Assembly: GCA_041916675.1 (NCBI GenBank)
Contig: JAYRZB010000013.1
Span: 1-30,168, forward strand
Source of the DNA: JAYRZB01 sp041916675
GTDB taxonomy: Bacteria; Pseudomonadota; Alphaproteobacteria; Rhizobiales; Devosiaceae
Reading direction: 5' to 3'
DNA: 30,168 nucleotides
Shown here: positions 22,837-30,168 of the stretch, piece by piece
Numbering within the stretch: the stretch's first letter is position 1
Layout: each line of letters starts with the position of its first letter
Notes under the pieces: model-generated
Databases searched by the model: none
Seen by the model: the letters and a program-made list of their open reading frames with translations, nothing else
What the model was told of the DNA's origin: nothing
Translations under genes and position numbers: made by a program

Positions 22837-24231
22837 ATGGCCCAGTCACCTTCCAATCCTCCCGCCTCACGCCGCCTGCCGGTCGACGCCCTGCGCCGCC
22901 GCCAGCTTGCCGCCGCCTTCTGGGTCTATCTGGTGTTCATCGCCGTTGGCACTGTGCTTGTCGGCACCTTCTTGATCGCCTTTGTGGCCAGCCTCAAGAT
23001 CGATCCACTCGAACGACCGTTCCGTCTGATGTTCGATCAGGTCAATCCAATAGCCTGGGTCACCGCGGCCGATCTTGGTCGACAGGGCTCAGGGGACCCG
23101 CTATGGGGCGGCTTTACACCAGGTGCCAAGGTCAGCTTCTCGGCAACTTACACCGCACCGGCCGATACTGAAATCCTTGCCCCCGAGGCAGATATCCCGC
23201 GCCGCCGTCCTGGAACGGGGGCCGGGGCGGCCATGGTGCGTGACTATGCAACCGACTATGCAATTCTCACGCTGACCGGCACCAGCGATGGGCAGATCGC
23301 AGTCACCAACCCCGAAACCGGCGTGGCCGAGACCTGGCCCACCCGGACCTTTGTTTATGAGGTCATTTATGACCCGGCCAAAGCCGATGGTCCGTCCATC
23401 GAGCGCCTGCCGCTTGATCTGGCTTCGCCCACAAGCCAGAGCCTCGTCCAATCCACACTTGCACCCACCCGTTTCGAGCGGCGCGGGCGCGTGGCCAGCT
23501 TTGACAATATCGCTCCTGGCGCACTCGGGTTGGTCTTCCACAATTATCGTCGCGTCATCACCGAAACGGTCGATCTTTCGACCGGCAACAGCCTCTTCAC
23601 CAGTTGGCTCTTCAACAGTTTTGTCATCGCCATTGGTCGCGTCGCAATGACTATCGCACTTGCCAGTCTTGCCGGCTATGCGCTGGCGCGGCTGAAGTTT
23701 CGCGGCGCAGGGCTGGTGTTTGCGACAACGCTTTTTTCGATGACCATTCCGGCTCAGGTCACCTTCGTGTCCAACTACCTGATCTTTAGAGATATGGGCA
23801 TACTCAATACACCCTTCAGCGTCATCGTGGTGCTGGTGGTGGGTGCGCATGTGCTCCTGATGAAGCAGTTCTTCGAGAATTTCCCGAAAGAGATCGAAGA
23901 GGCCGCCATCGTTGATGGCACTAGCCGGTTCGGTGTCTTCTGGCGCATCGTCCTGCCCAACAGCATGCCCGCGGTGCTGGTCAACACCATCATGGCCTTT
24001 CAGGGCGCGTGGAACGATTTCTTCTGGCCCCTGGTTCTCATCACCAGCCCGCCAAACGCGCTCACCGTGCAGGTGGGCCTGCTCAGCCTCCGCCGGTCCT
24101 ATGGCGGGGCACAGGGCGACTGGGCCCTCGTCCTTGCCGGGGCGTTCATCTCCATGGTGCCGGTGCTGATCCTCTTCATTCTGTTCCAGCGCTATATTGT
24201 TTCCAATCAGGTCGCCGAAGGCGTCAAATAG
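22837..24231 (+). CDS. Sugar ABC transporter permease (MalG/UgpE-type) with a large periplasmic insertion
   Basis: This 464-aa permease partner begins immediately after the preceding stop. Its C-terminal core is normal: LVFHNYRRV near 230, then SLFTSWLFNSFVIA, GYALARLKFRGAG, the EAA loop FPKEIEEAAIVDGTSRFGVFW and NDFFWPLVLITSP. Between TM1 (about 28-50) and the HNYRR segment there are about 155 extra residues (72-225), polar and beta-rich in look, predicted to be periplasmic. MalF carries a large loop in the subunit of the other type, so an insertion in the MalG-type subunit at this position is unusual to me. It may contact the binding protein or ligand. Confidence 0.92.
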   Translation: MAQSPSNPPASRRLPVDALRRRQLAAAFWVYLVFIAVGTVLVGTFLIAFVASLKIDPLERPFRLMFDQVNPIAWVTAADLGRQGSGDPLWGGFTPGAKVSFSATYTAPADTEILAPEADIPRRRPGTGAGAAMVRDYATDYAILTLTGTSDGQIAVTNPETGVAETWPTRTFVYEVIYDPAKADGPSIERLPLDLASPTSQSLVQSTLAPTRFERRGRVASFDNIAPGALGLVFHNYRRVITETVDLSTGNSLFTSWLFNSFVIAIGRVAMTIALASLAGYALARLKFRGAGLVFATTLFSMTIPAQVTFVSNYLIFRDMGILNTPFSVIVVLVVGAHVLLMKQFFENFPKEIEEAAIVDGTSRFGVFWRIVLPNSMPAVLVNTIMAFQGAWNDFFWPLVLITSPPNALTVQVGLLSLRRSYGGAQGDWALVLAGAFISMVPVLILFILFQRYIVSNQVAEGVK

Positions 24232-24239
24232 GTCCTGTC

Positions 24240-26048
24240 TTGATCCCGCTTAAAAATGACTTCTGCTATGCCATCCTCGATGCCAAGGGCACCGCGGAGG
24301 CCGCCGCCAACGCGCGTGCCGGCTTCTTCCTGCACGATACCCGGCACCTCAGCCACTATGTCTGGAGCTTTCCCGAAACCGACCTGATCCATCAGACTGT
24401 CGGGGCCGACCATATCGTCCAGTTCCACTCTCGCCTGGTCGATCACGCTCAGGTTCTGCTGATCAAGCGCAGCTTTACGCTCGAAGCGAGCGGGTTTGTT
24501 GATCGGCTGGAAATCGAGAACTCTGGCGACAATACGATCGAACTGCCGCTACTGCTGGCGCTTGAGGCCGATTTCATCGACGTCTTCGAAGCTCGCGGCC
24601 ACCAGCGGCGTGCGCCGGCTGAGCCGGTACAGCACACCCAGTCGCCCGGCAGTTGGCTTTTCGCCTACACAGCCCAGGATGGCGTAGTCTCGCAGACAGA
24701 AGTCGTCGTCACTGGGGGGGCACCGGGCGATGTGCTTGTGCTGGCGCCCCGTGCCCGCCACACCATTACCGTGAACGCCCGCTTTCTCACCGACCTGCCC
24801 GCCGCCAATCTGACCCAGAGGACGCCCGGCACCTGGACCCCGACCCTGCGGCATCAAGGGCTGACTGCGGACGAAGCCCGTCTGCTCACGCAGGCGGTCA
24901 CAGATGTGGCGAGCCTGACCGTCGACACCGAGCAGGGCCGCATGATCGTGGCCGGCATTCCCAACTTTGTCGTGCCCTTTGGCCGCGATTCCCTGATCAC
25001 TGCCTGGTTGCTGCTCGATGTCGACCCCGGCCTTGCAAAGTCGGTCCTGTCCTACCTCGCCGCCCGGCAGGGTCGCCTCATCGATGGCTTCCGAGATGAA
25101 GAACCGGGAAAAATCCTGCACGAGCATCGCGAAAGCGAGCTCAGTCGCATTGGGGAACTGCCTTTCCGCACCTATTATGGCTCGGCAGATTCCACCCCCC
25201 TATTTGTCATTCTGCTTGCCGACTACGTGGCTCGCACCGGCGATGCTGCGCTCGCCCGTACCCTTGAGCCCAACTGGCGGGCCGCCATGGGATGGATAGC
25301 CCACTATTCGGATGCACGCGGGCTGATCAATTTCCGCCAGCGTAAGGATGGTTCGGGGCTGACCATCCAATCGTGGAAGGATAGCCAAGATTCCATGAGC
25401 TACAGCGATGGTACCCTGGCAGGCGGTGCCCTGGCCGTGGCTGAAGTGCAGGGCTATGTCTTTGCCGCTTACAATGCGGCGGTGGTGCTCTCGAAACTGT
25501 GTGACGGCAGCGCTCTTGAACAGGAACGTTGGCAGGAAAGCGCGGCGGCACTGGCCGACAGCTTTGACCGCCAGTTCTGGATGCCCGGCCATCGCAACTA
25601 TGCTCTCGGACTCGATGCCGATGGGCGGCAGCTTGATGTCAACTCTTCCGATAGCGGGCATCTGCTCTGGACGGGCATTGTTCCACAGGCGAGGGCCGCC
25701 GCTTTGATCGAACGCTTGTTCGAGCCCGATCTCTGGTCCGGTTATGGGTTGCGGACCCTTGGGTCTGCCGAAACCCGCTACAATCCGCTCTCCTACCACA
25801 ATGGCTCAGTCTGGCCGCACGATACGGCCCTGTTTGCCGCTGGCCTTAAGCGCTATGGCGATCGAGATGGCGTCGCCCGCGTCCGTGAGGCGCTGGTGGC
25901 GCTCGGCCTGCAGTCGCCCGATCTGCGCCTGCCAGAACTGGTCGGCGGTTACCCTCGCGATGGCGGCGTTCCGCCTCTGCCTTACATCGAATCCTGCCGT
26001 CCGCAGGCCTGGTCCGCGGCTGCCATGATTTATCTGTTGCACGCCTGA
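24240..26048 (+). CDS. Amylo-alpha-1,6-glucosidase-like (glycogen-debranching-type) glycoside hydrolase
   Basis: This protein is about 602 aa. Its N-terminal beta-sandwich domain (to about 230, FYLHDTRHLSHY-type segment FFLHDTRHLSHYVWSF) resembles the bacterial debranching-enzyme N-domain. It is followed by an (alpha/alpha)6 barrel with GIPNFVVPFGRDSLITAW, QSWKDSQDSMSYSDG, YNPLSYHNGSVWPHDTAL and ESCRPQAWSAAAM. The frame has no ATG near its start. TTG at 24240, 8 bases after the permease stop, gives IPLKNDFCYAIL, the family-like N-terminus. No signal peptide is visible, so it acts in the cytoplasm. As the last gene of an uptake operon it probably hydrolyses the imported glucoside rather than glycogen (inference). 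Confidence 0.88.
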   Translation: MIPLKNDFCYAILDAKGTAEAAANARAGFFLHDTRHLSHYVWSFPETDLIHQTVGADHIVQFHSRLVDHAQVLLIKRSFTLEASGFVDRLEIENSGDNTIELPLLLALEADFIDVFEARGHQRRAPAEPVQHTQSPGSWLFAYTAQDGVVSQTEVVVTGGAPGDVLVLAPRARHTITVNARFLTDLPAANLTQRTPGTWTPTLRHQGLTADEARLLTQAVTDVASLTVDTEQGRMIVAGIPNFVVPFGRDSLITAWLLLDVDPGLAKSVLSYLAARQGRLIDGFRDEEPGKILHEHRESELSRIGELPFRTYYGSADSTPLFVILLADYVARTGDAALARTLEPNWRAAMGWIAHYSDARGLINFRQRKDGSGLTIQSWKDSQDSMSYSDGTLAGGALAVAEVQGYVFAAYNAAVVLSKLCDGSALEQERWQESAAALADSFDRQFWMPGHRNYALGLDADGRQLDVNSSDSGHLLWTGIVPQARAAALIERLFEPDLWSGYGLRTLGSAETRYNPLSYHNGSVWPHDTALFAAGLKRYGDRDGVARVREALVALGLQSPDLRLPELVGGYPRDGGVPPLPYIESCRPQAWSAAAMIYLLHA

Positions 26049-26168
26049 CGGATGGGTCGCATAGCACGTGGCAACCAGAGAAGTCGGCGTGAATGGGTGG
26101 TCTTGCTTGGCCCGTCACGATAGCGTGGGCTGGCAACCCTTCGCCGCCTTCGTTATTTTGAGCAGGAA

Positions 26169-26936
26169 TTGTTTGCTTTTCCGAACCTTGAGCAGCTCCC
26201 GTCTGCCGATGTGACCGATTGTCCCAAAGGGACGGTGGATATCTGGAGCTACCGCTATGCTGCCGACCTGCAGGCAGGCCGCCTGGCTCGCGCAGCGTCA
26301 GTTCTGAGCGCCGACGAACGGCTCCAGCACGCGCGGTTCCGCTTCCTTCGAGATCGTGACCTCTACCTTGCAACGCGGGTGCTGCTACGTTTTGTCCTGT
26401 CGCGTTACGCCGGCGTGGCGCCGGCGGATTGGCAGTTCACGCGCACAGTTCATGGCAAGCCTTCGGTCGCCGGGCCGGCGATCGGCACTTCCCTGCGATT
26501 CAATCTGTCCAATGTTCACGGCATCGTCGTCTGTGCGGTGACCAAGTCCGCCGCATCGCTCGGGATCGACGTCGAGCCGATTGTGCCGCGCGCCGACGCG
26601 CTTGATATCGCCCACGCTCACTTCGCTCCAACTGAAGTGACCGACCTGCTGTCCCAGCAGAAGGACGTTCAGGACGAACGCTTCACCGCCTATTGGACCC
26701 TCAAGGAAAGTTTTGTCAAAGCACTGGGGGACGGATTGACCATTCCACTCAGCGGGTTCGCATTCCATCTCAATGGCAGCGATATCAGCCTCACGGTGTC
26801 ACCGGGGTTCTCTCTGGACCCCGCCAGATGGCAGTTTGCCCTGCTGGCCGCACCTGCGCATCACCTTGTTGCATTGTCGGCAGAAACCGCCGGCGCGCCG
26901 CTTGTCCTGCGCGCCGACGACTTTGACTTAACTTGA
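26169..26936 (+). CDS. 4'-phosphopantetheinyl transferase, Sfp type
   Basis: This protein is about 255 aa. It transfers the 4'-phosphopantetheine arm of coenzyme A to carrier-protein domains, converting NRPS/PKS carriers to the active form. The two diagnostic motifs are complete: GIDVEPI with D134 and E136 binding magnesium, and YWTLKESFVKALGDGL with W176, K179, E180 and K184. FNLSNVHG supplies the upstream (F)NLSH-like motif, with N replacing H. The start is uncertain: TTG at 26169 has a GGAA directly adjacent, while in-frame GTG codons at 26211 and 26235 are alternatives (AAGGGA precedes the latter). It is convergent with the minus-strand NRPS-associated genes, 4 bases apart, so it is the probable activator of that pathway. 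Confidence 0.93.
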   Translation: MFAFPNLEQLPSADVTDCPKGTVDIWSYRYAADLQAGRLARAASVLSADERLQHARFRFLRDRDLYLATRVLLRFVLSRYAGVAPADWQFTRTVHGKPSVAGPAIGTSLRFNLSNVHGIVVCAVTKSAASLGIDVEPIVPRADALDIAHAHFAPTEVTDLLSQQKDVQDERFTAYWTLKESFVKALGDGLTIPLSGFAFHLNGSDISLTVSPGFSLDPARWQFALLAAPAHHLVALSAETAGAPLVLRADDFDLT

Positions 26937-26940
26937 TGCG

Positions 26941-27963
26941 TCAGTCCGCGCTCTTGCGCCGGAACAACTGGCCGAACTCTTTTCCCAACCGCTTGAACCA
27001 GAGAAGGGTTTGTACCCACATGCCGAAGTAGGGCCGCTCATTGTTGTGGTTCTGCACCGAATCCTCGACACCGAGCGGGATTTTTTCCACCCCCGGATAC
27101 GGTTTGACATAAGTCCCGAATACCCGGTCCCAGATGTTCAGCGTGGTGCCAAAATTGACGTCGTGATGCTCGGAGGCAATCGAATGGTGCAGGCGGTGTC
27201 CTGCGGGCGTGGCAATGCCGATCTTTTCCAGCCATACGAGTTTGTAGAGCTTTGAGTGCAAGTAAAGCGGGACGACGCCCGCAAGGACTTGCATCACAAT
27301 CAGGGTCTCAGTGTTCAGCCCCAGCGGGGCCAGGGTGATGCTCTGAATAAGGGCGCCGAGAGCGATCTCGATCGGATGTTCGCGGAACGCCGTCAGGACG
27401 GTGAAATCAGCAGGCGAATGGTGAGATTTGTGAAGTTCCCAGAGCCATTTGGAGTGGGTCAGCCGGTGGCCCCAGTATTGAATCAGGCTCCACCACAGGA
27501 TTGCGATCGGCGCCGCAATCCATGCGGGCGCTGAAGTCAGAAGGCCAAATCCGAGCCACTTCTGTGCCAGTTCGGTCAGAAAGATCGTCAACCCGAGCGT
27601 ACCCAGTATCGCCAGGGGGATCATGACCCCACTGATCCAGATCAGCAGAAACATCAGGTCGGTATTGCTCGACTTGTCGGTCTTGAAGGCTAACTGGTTC
27701 AGCGAGCTTTCTTTCCAGCCAACGAATACTGCCTCAATACTCAGAACCAGGATCGCAATTCCGAGGAAAAGCACATTGACCGCCTCGAAGGGGGCAGGCA
27801 AGTGGAAGGTTGGCACAAAAAAACCGGGCTGGATGTATTCGCCAAGTTTCTGGATGACGACGCCAGCCGCGATGGTCAGCACGACGAAGGCTAGGATACG
27901 CCACAACCTCACATTGGCGAAAAGCCCCTGTTTCGGGTTCTGCTCGGCGTCATTTAGGGCCAT
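26941..27963 (-). CDS. Membrane fatty-acid hydroxylase / sterol-desaturase-superfamily protein
   Basis: This 340-aa integral membrane di-iron oxygenase has about five to six hydrophobic segments and the full histidine set of the superfamily: HRLTH, HKSHH, HRLHH and a further EHH pair before NFGTTLNIWDRVFGTY. Such enzymes hydroxylate or desaturate lipid acyl chains or sterols at the membrane. The ATG is chosen at MALNDAEQ, with GGAGAG upstream; the longer frame overlaps the thioesterase gene. It is last in the minus-strand NRPS-linked operon, 55 bp after the thioesterase. That placement suggests it modifies a fatty-acyl part of the product or its precursor (inference). Confidence 0.9.
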   Translation of the reverse strand: MALNDAEQNPKQGLFANVRLWRILAFVVLTIAAGVVIQKLGEYIQPGFFVPTFHLPAPFEAVNVLFLGIAILVLSIEAVFVGWKESSLNQLAFKTDKSSNTDLMFLLIWISGVMIPLAILGTLGLTIFLTELAQKWLGFGLLTSAPAWIAAPIAILWWSLIQYWGHRLTHSKWLWELHKSHHSPADFTVLTAFREHPIEIALGALIQSITLAPLGLNTETLIVMQVLAGVVPLYLHSKLYKLVWLEKIGIATPAGHRLHHSIASEHHDVNFGTTLNIWDRVFGTYVKPYPGVEKIPLGVEDSVQNHNNERPYFGMWVQTLLWFKRLGKEFGQLFRRKSAD

Positions 27964-28018
27964 TTTGGTCACTCTCCATAAAATATTGTTCTTTCGGCAA
28001 TGCTCTGGGCCGCGCCTC

Positions 28019-28837
28019 TCAGGCTGGGGCGAATCCACTTTCCAGTATAATTCCAGCCAGGCTGTCGCAATGGCGTTCGGCCAGCATAGTCATATGATTT
28101 CCCGGACTTGTTCGTTCGTTGAAGTCTCTAAGGTGGCGCCGCCAATCGCCTGGCCCGGACTCGGCGTCCTCGGCGCGGATCATCCATGCTGAGCCGGAAA
28201 ATGGTTCATCCGGATAGTAGGCGGTGTTCAGGTTGGCCCTGAACACATCGACCATTCGCTCTATGGCGCGGAGCGGCGTTCTTGGTGAAATCAGTTTGAC
28301 GGCCGTCATCTGCCTGTGGAGCAATATCAGTCTGGATGGCGCATCGCAGTGCGCCAACTCGGCTTCGGTAAGCTCAAGCGATACTTCGGCCCCCTGTTCC
28401 AGAATCTCGATCAGGTGCATGATGCCTCCAAGCTCATCGTAGGCTCGGCGAGGGTTCTCAGGGTCGTTCGGGGCGTCGCAGTCCAGTAGAATGACGGGCG
28501 AACACGGACGGCCGGACGCATGCCAGAGGCGCGCCATTTCCAGCGCGATCCAGCCGCCATAGGAATGCCCAATGACGCGCAGGGGCGTTGGTGCATCAAG
28601 CCCCATGAGCGCGCCAATATAGTCTTCCGCAGCACCTCGGACACTTTGCGAAGGAGGCGATACTCCGTCCAGGCCGCGCGGCTGGAAGCCGTAGACGGAC
28701 GATTGCCCGCCGATACGGGCGGCAAGACTCCGGAAATAGGCGACATTGGCCCCGGCCCCGGGAATGCAGATAATTGGCGGTCGGCCGGACTTGCCGATCT
28801 GGATCGGGATCAGCAGGTCGTGGTCTAACAGGGGCAT
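28019..28837 (-). CDS. Stand-alone thioesterase, NRPS/PKS type
   Basis: This is a 272-aa alpha/beta-hydrolase. The nucleophile is Ser92 in VIGHSYGGW. The aspartate is probably D119 or D121 in ILLDCDAP, and His248 lies in SPGNHMTML. The IPGAGANVAYFRSLA oxyanion segment and VYGFQPRGLDG are typical of thioesterase domains at the end of NRPS modules (COG3319-like) rather than short editing type-II thioesterases. Ribosome site AGGAAC precedes the ATG. The neighbouring NRPS gene ends in an epimerization-type domain without its own thioesterase, so this discrete enzyme may release the product or edit carriers (inference). Confidence 0.9.
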   Translation of the reverse strand: MPLLDHDLLIPIQIGKSGRPPIICIPGAGANVAYFRSLAARIGGQSSVYGFQPRGLDGVSPPSQSVRGAAEDYIGALMGLDAPTPLRVIGHSYGGWIALEMARLWHASGRPCSPVILLDCDAPNDPENPRRAYDELGGIMHLIEILEQGAEVSLELTEAELAHCDAPSRLILLHRQMTAVKLISPRTPLRAIERMVDVFRANLNTAYYPDEPFSGSAWMIRAEDAESGPGDWRRHLRDFNERTSPGNHMTMLAERHCDSLAGIILESGFAPA

Positions 28838-28870
28838 TATAACTCGTTCCTATCGCTCAAAATGCGGGGA

Positions 28871-29767
28871 TCATCGCCGCGGGGTCAGATACCAGCGGGC
28901 CTTCATGTAGGCCTCCCAGCCGGCGCGCAGCATCGAATGCAGGGATTGCTTCAGGTTCGGTGGCGTCTGCTCAATTGCACCGTCCTGCCACCAAAAATTG
29001 ACCGAAAGCGAGGTTTCGATGGTTTCAACCGCGTGCCACCAACCAGGAGGCATGAAAAGCGTATCACCCGGTCCGATGTCGGCCTCGAGCCGGAGGCGAT
29101 GGGCCTGCTCGTATTCGGGGAACTTCTCAAGATCGGGGTTGAATGTATTCACCCGGCTCATGTGCGGCATGAATGTATCAAGCGCGGGATAGAGATGCTC
29201 GGTCTGGTCCGGGGCAAACAGGGTCATCCGCTTGACCCCTTTGACCTGCACCAGGAAGTTGTCGGCATGGTCGTAGTGTAGCGGCGTCTTGCAGCCGGCA
29301 CCTCCAAACCACAGGTTCCGCTCGATGACGACCTTGTCCCCGATCAGCGGCGGCGCCCCGATATCGGGCAGGTATGCCGCGAGCTTGTCATCGAACGAGG
29401 CCTGCCGGACGGAGTGGAACGGCCCCTGGTCGGAATAGATCAGCTTGGCCGCTTCGACAAACGGCATGAAAAAGCGCTTCGGCTTGCTCAGGTCCGGCTC
29501 GTTGGCAATGGCGTTGAATATGCTGCGGTTATTGAATTGCACCTGGACCAGGGGGTTGCGCTTTTCACGCGCAAAATAATCTGGCCCCCATTCATTCGCC
29601 TTCCAGTGCGGAATGGAGTTGCGGATAATCACGGGCTTGGCGCCGCGATAGTAGACCTCGTCAAATTCTGCCTGGGTGATGTTGGCAAGATCTACCGCTG
29701 GTATGGGACCTGCCTTGGTGTCTAGATGAAGCAATTTGGCCTCGCGTGAAAATATTTGGGATGACAA
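28871..29767 (-). CDS. Cupin/JmjC-like Fe(II)/2-oxoglutarate-dependent oxygenase
   Basis: This protein is about 298 aa and of the cupin_8 (FIH-like) family. The iron site is visible as H-x-D in TPLHYDHADN and the distal H in PPGWWHAVE. FGGAGCKTPL and GVKRMTLFAPDQTEHLYP are typical of the fold. Such enzymes hydroxylate amino-acid side chains, free, in peptides or on carrier proteins. The start appears to be TTG at 29767, 10 bases after the NRPS stop. An ATG overlapping that stop is out of frame and closes after 19 codons, and no in-frame ATG exists near. It is between NRPS and thioesterase in one operon, so hydroxylation of a residue of the peptide is the likely role (inference). Confidence 0.88.
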   Translation of the reverse strand: MSSQIFSREAKLLHLDTKAGPIPAVDLANITQAEFDEVYYRGAKPVIIRNSIPHWKANEWGPDYFAREKRNPLVQVQFNNRSIFNAIANEPDLSKPKRFFMPFVEAAKLIYSDQGPFHSVRQASFDDKLAAYLPDIGAPPLIGDKVVIERNLWFGGAGCKTPLHYDHADNFLVQVKGVKRMTLFAPDQTEHLYPALDTFMPHMSRVNTFNPDLEKFPEYEQAHRLRLEADIGPGDTLFMPPGWWHAVETIETSLSVNFWWQDGAIEQTPPNLKQSLHSMLRAGWEAYMKARWYLTPRR

Positions 29768-29777
29768 TGGGTTGGCT

Positions 29778-30167
29778 TCATTTTGCCCGCCTCAGCAGCG
29801 CACGCACCTTGTCCAGTTCGCCTTGTGTAAGGTTTGCCAGTTTGAAGTCTGATGGCGTGTATCCGCCGGATGCTGACTGGCAGTGGTTGATTAGGGATGT
29901 GAGGTTTTGCAGGTAGTCTGTTGCGATGGTCTGGATGGTTTGCGGGTCGTGCAGGTCGGTTGAGAACTGCCAGTCGATGCTCAGGGTCCCGCGGTTGACG
30001 ATGGCATTGACCACGATGGCATGGGGGCGCGGCTGGTTCGGGCCATGGTCGGGGGCGGTGGGGGCGCTGATGGTGGTGAAGGGTCCGGTGCCTGCTTCGG
30101 CCTCGAACTGGCCGAGATAGTTAAAGCACAGGTCCGAACCGGGCTGGGTTGTCAGGTCGGGGTGTCT
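29778..30167 (-). CDS. Non-ribosomal peptide synthetase C-terminus, epimerization-type domain (partial)
   Basis: Only the last 129 residues or so lie in the window; the gene continues upstream past 30168. The frame is open to the edge. It contains CFNYLGQFEAE, the E7 motif (FNYLGQF) of epimerization domains, followed by PHAIVVNAIVNRGTLSIDW and a terminal TPSDFKLANLTQGELDKV. This tail is the segment found as the final domain of NRPSs after a condensation/epimerization domain. It ends 10 bases before the oxygenase frame and has no carrier or thioesterase domain after it. An E domain at the end implies a D-amino acid at the last visible module and release or transfer by a separate protein. Confidence 0.85.
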   Translation of the reverse strand, partial: RHPDLTTQPGSDLCFNYLGQFEAEAGTGPFTTISAPTAPDHGPNQPRPHAIVVNAIVNRGTLSIDWQFSTDLHDPQTIQTIATDYLQNLTSLINHCQSASGGYTPSDFKLANLTQGELDKVRALLRRAK

Positions 30168-30168
30168 G

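Noticed and set aside
24009..24239. Upstream extension of the glucosidase frame from an ATG at 24009
   Set aside because: This part lies in another frame of the permease gene and reads as an Arg/His/Pro-rich by-product; the family-like N-terminus starts at about 24240.
29725..29781. Short reading frame from the ATG overlapping the NRPS stop
   Set aside because: It is out of frame with the oxygenase and closes after 19 codons, so it is most likely a chance overlap.

Overview
The window reads as chromosomal DNA of a GC-rich alphaproteobacterium of the order Hyphomicrobiales (Rhizobiales). A Devosia-like genus is my guess, not something the sequence proves. The grounds are the rpmH-rnpA-yidC-engB-argB gene order, the codon bias, an autonomous periplasmic-binding-protein transporter repertoire typical of soil/rhizosphere alphaproteobacteria, and GC-rich intergenic repeat blocks. 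Almost all of the DNA is protein-coding.

Left edge (1-584): the last 38 codons of a transposase (probably ISAs1-type) run into a probable IS end. A gene-free, highly structured block follows, with a 17-bp hairpin, 65-bp tandem repeats and a perfect 23-bp inverted repeat enclosing 182-536. It ends in a terminator next to argB.

Housekeeping block (585-8307): argB, engB, yidC, rnpA and rpmH all lie on the minus strand, but the engB-argB junction is opened by plus-strand genes. These are an ECF sigma factor with its RskA-type anti-sigma factor, a secreted fasciclin-domain protein, a Tat-exported methionine sulfoxide reductase B and a class-I glutamine amidotransferase. The sigma/anti-sigma/fasciclin trio resembles the mycobacterial sigK-rskA-mpt70/83 system and suggests an envelope redox or stress regulon.

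8308-11711: an FAD/NAD-binding oxidoreductase that has lost both redox-active cysteines is followed by an orphan sensor histidine kinase. A tRNA-Arg(ACG) gene comes next.

11970-19181: a minus-strand polar amino-acid ABC importer operon carries an M14-type deacylase gene and is divergent from an RpiR/SIS regulator. A DeoR regulator is divergent from a nitrilase-superfamily amidohydrolase.

19401-26048: an apparent sugar-uptake operon holds a LacI repressor, a solute-binding protein, two permeases with unusual insertions and an amylo-alpha-1,6-glucosidase-like enzyme. Two near-identical 16-bp palindromes, which look like LacI operators, overlap the promoter. No ATPase gene is present, so a shared ATPase elsewhere is implied.

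Right edge (26169-30168): this is the border of a non-ribosomal peptide biosynthesis cluster. It contains an Sfp-type phosphopantetheinyl transferase (plus strand). On the minus strand, in transcription order, are the C-terminus of an NRPS ending in an epimerization-type domain, a cupin/JmjC-like dioxygenase, a discrete thioesterase and a membrane fatty-acid hydroxylase. The cluster continues beyond the window and is the best candidate here for an undescribed system.
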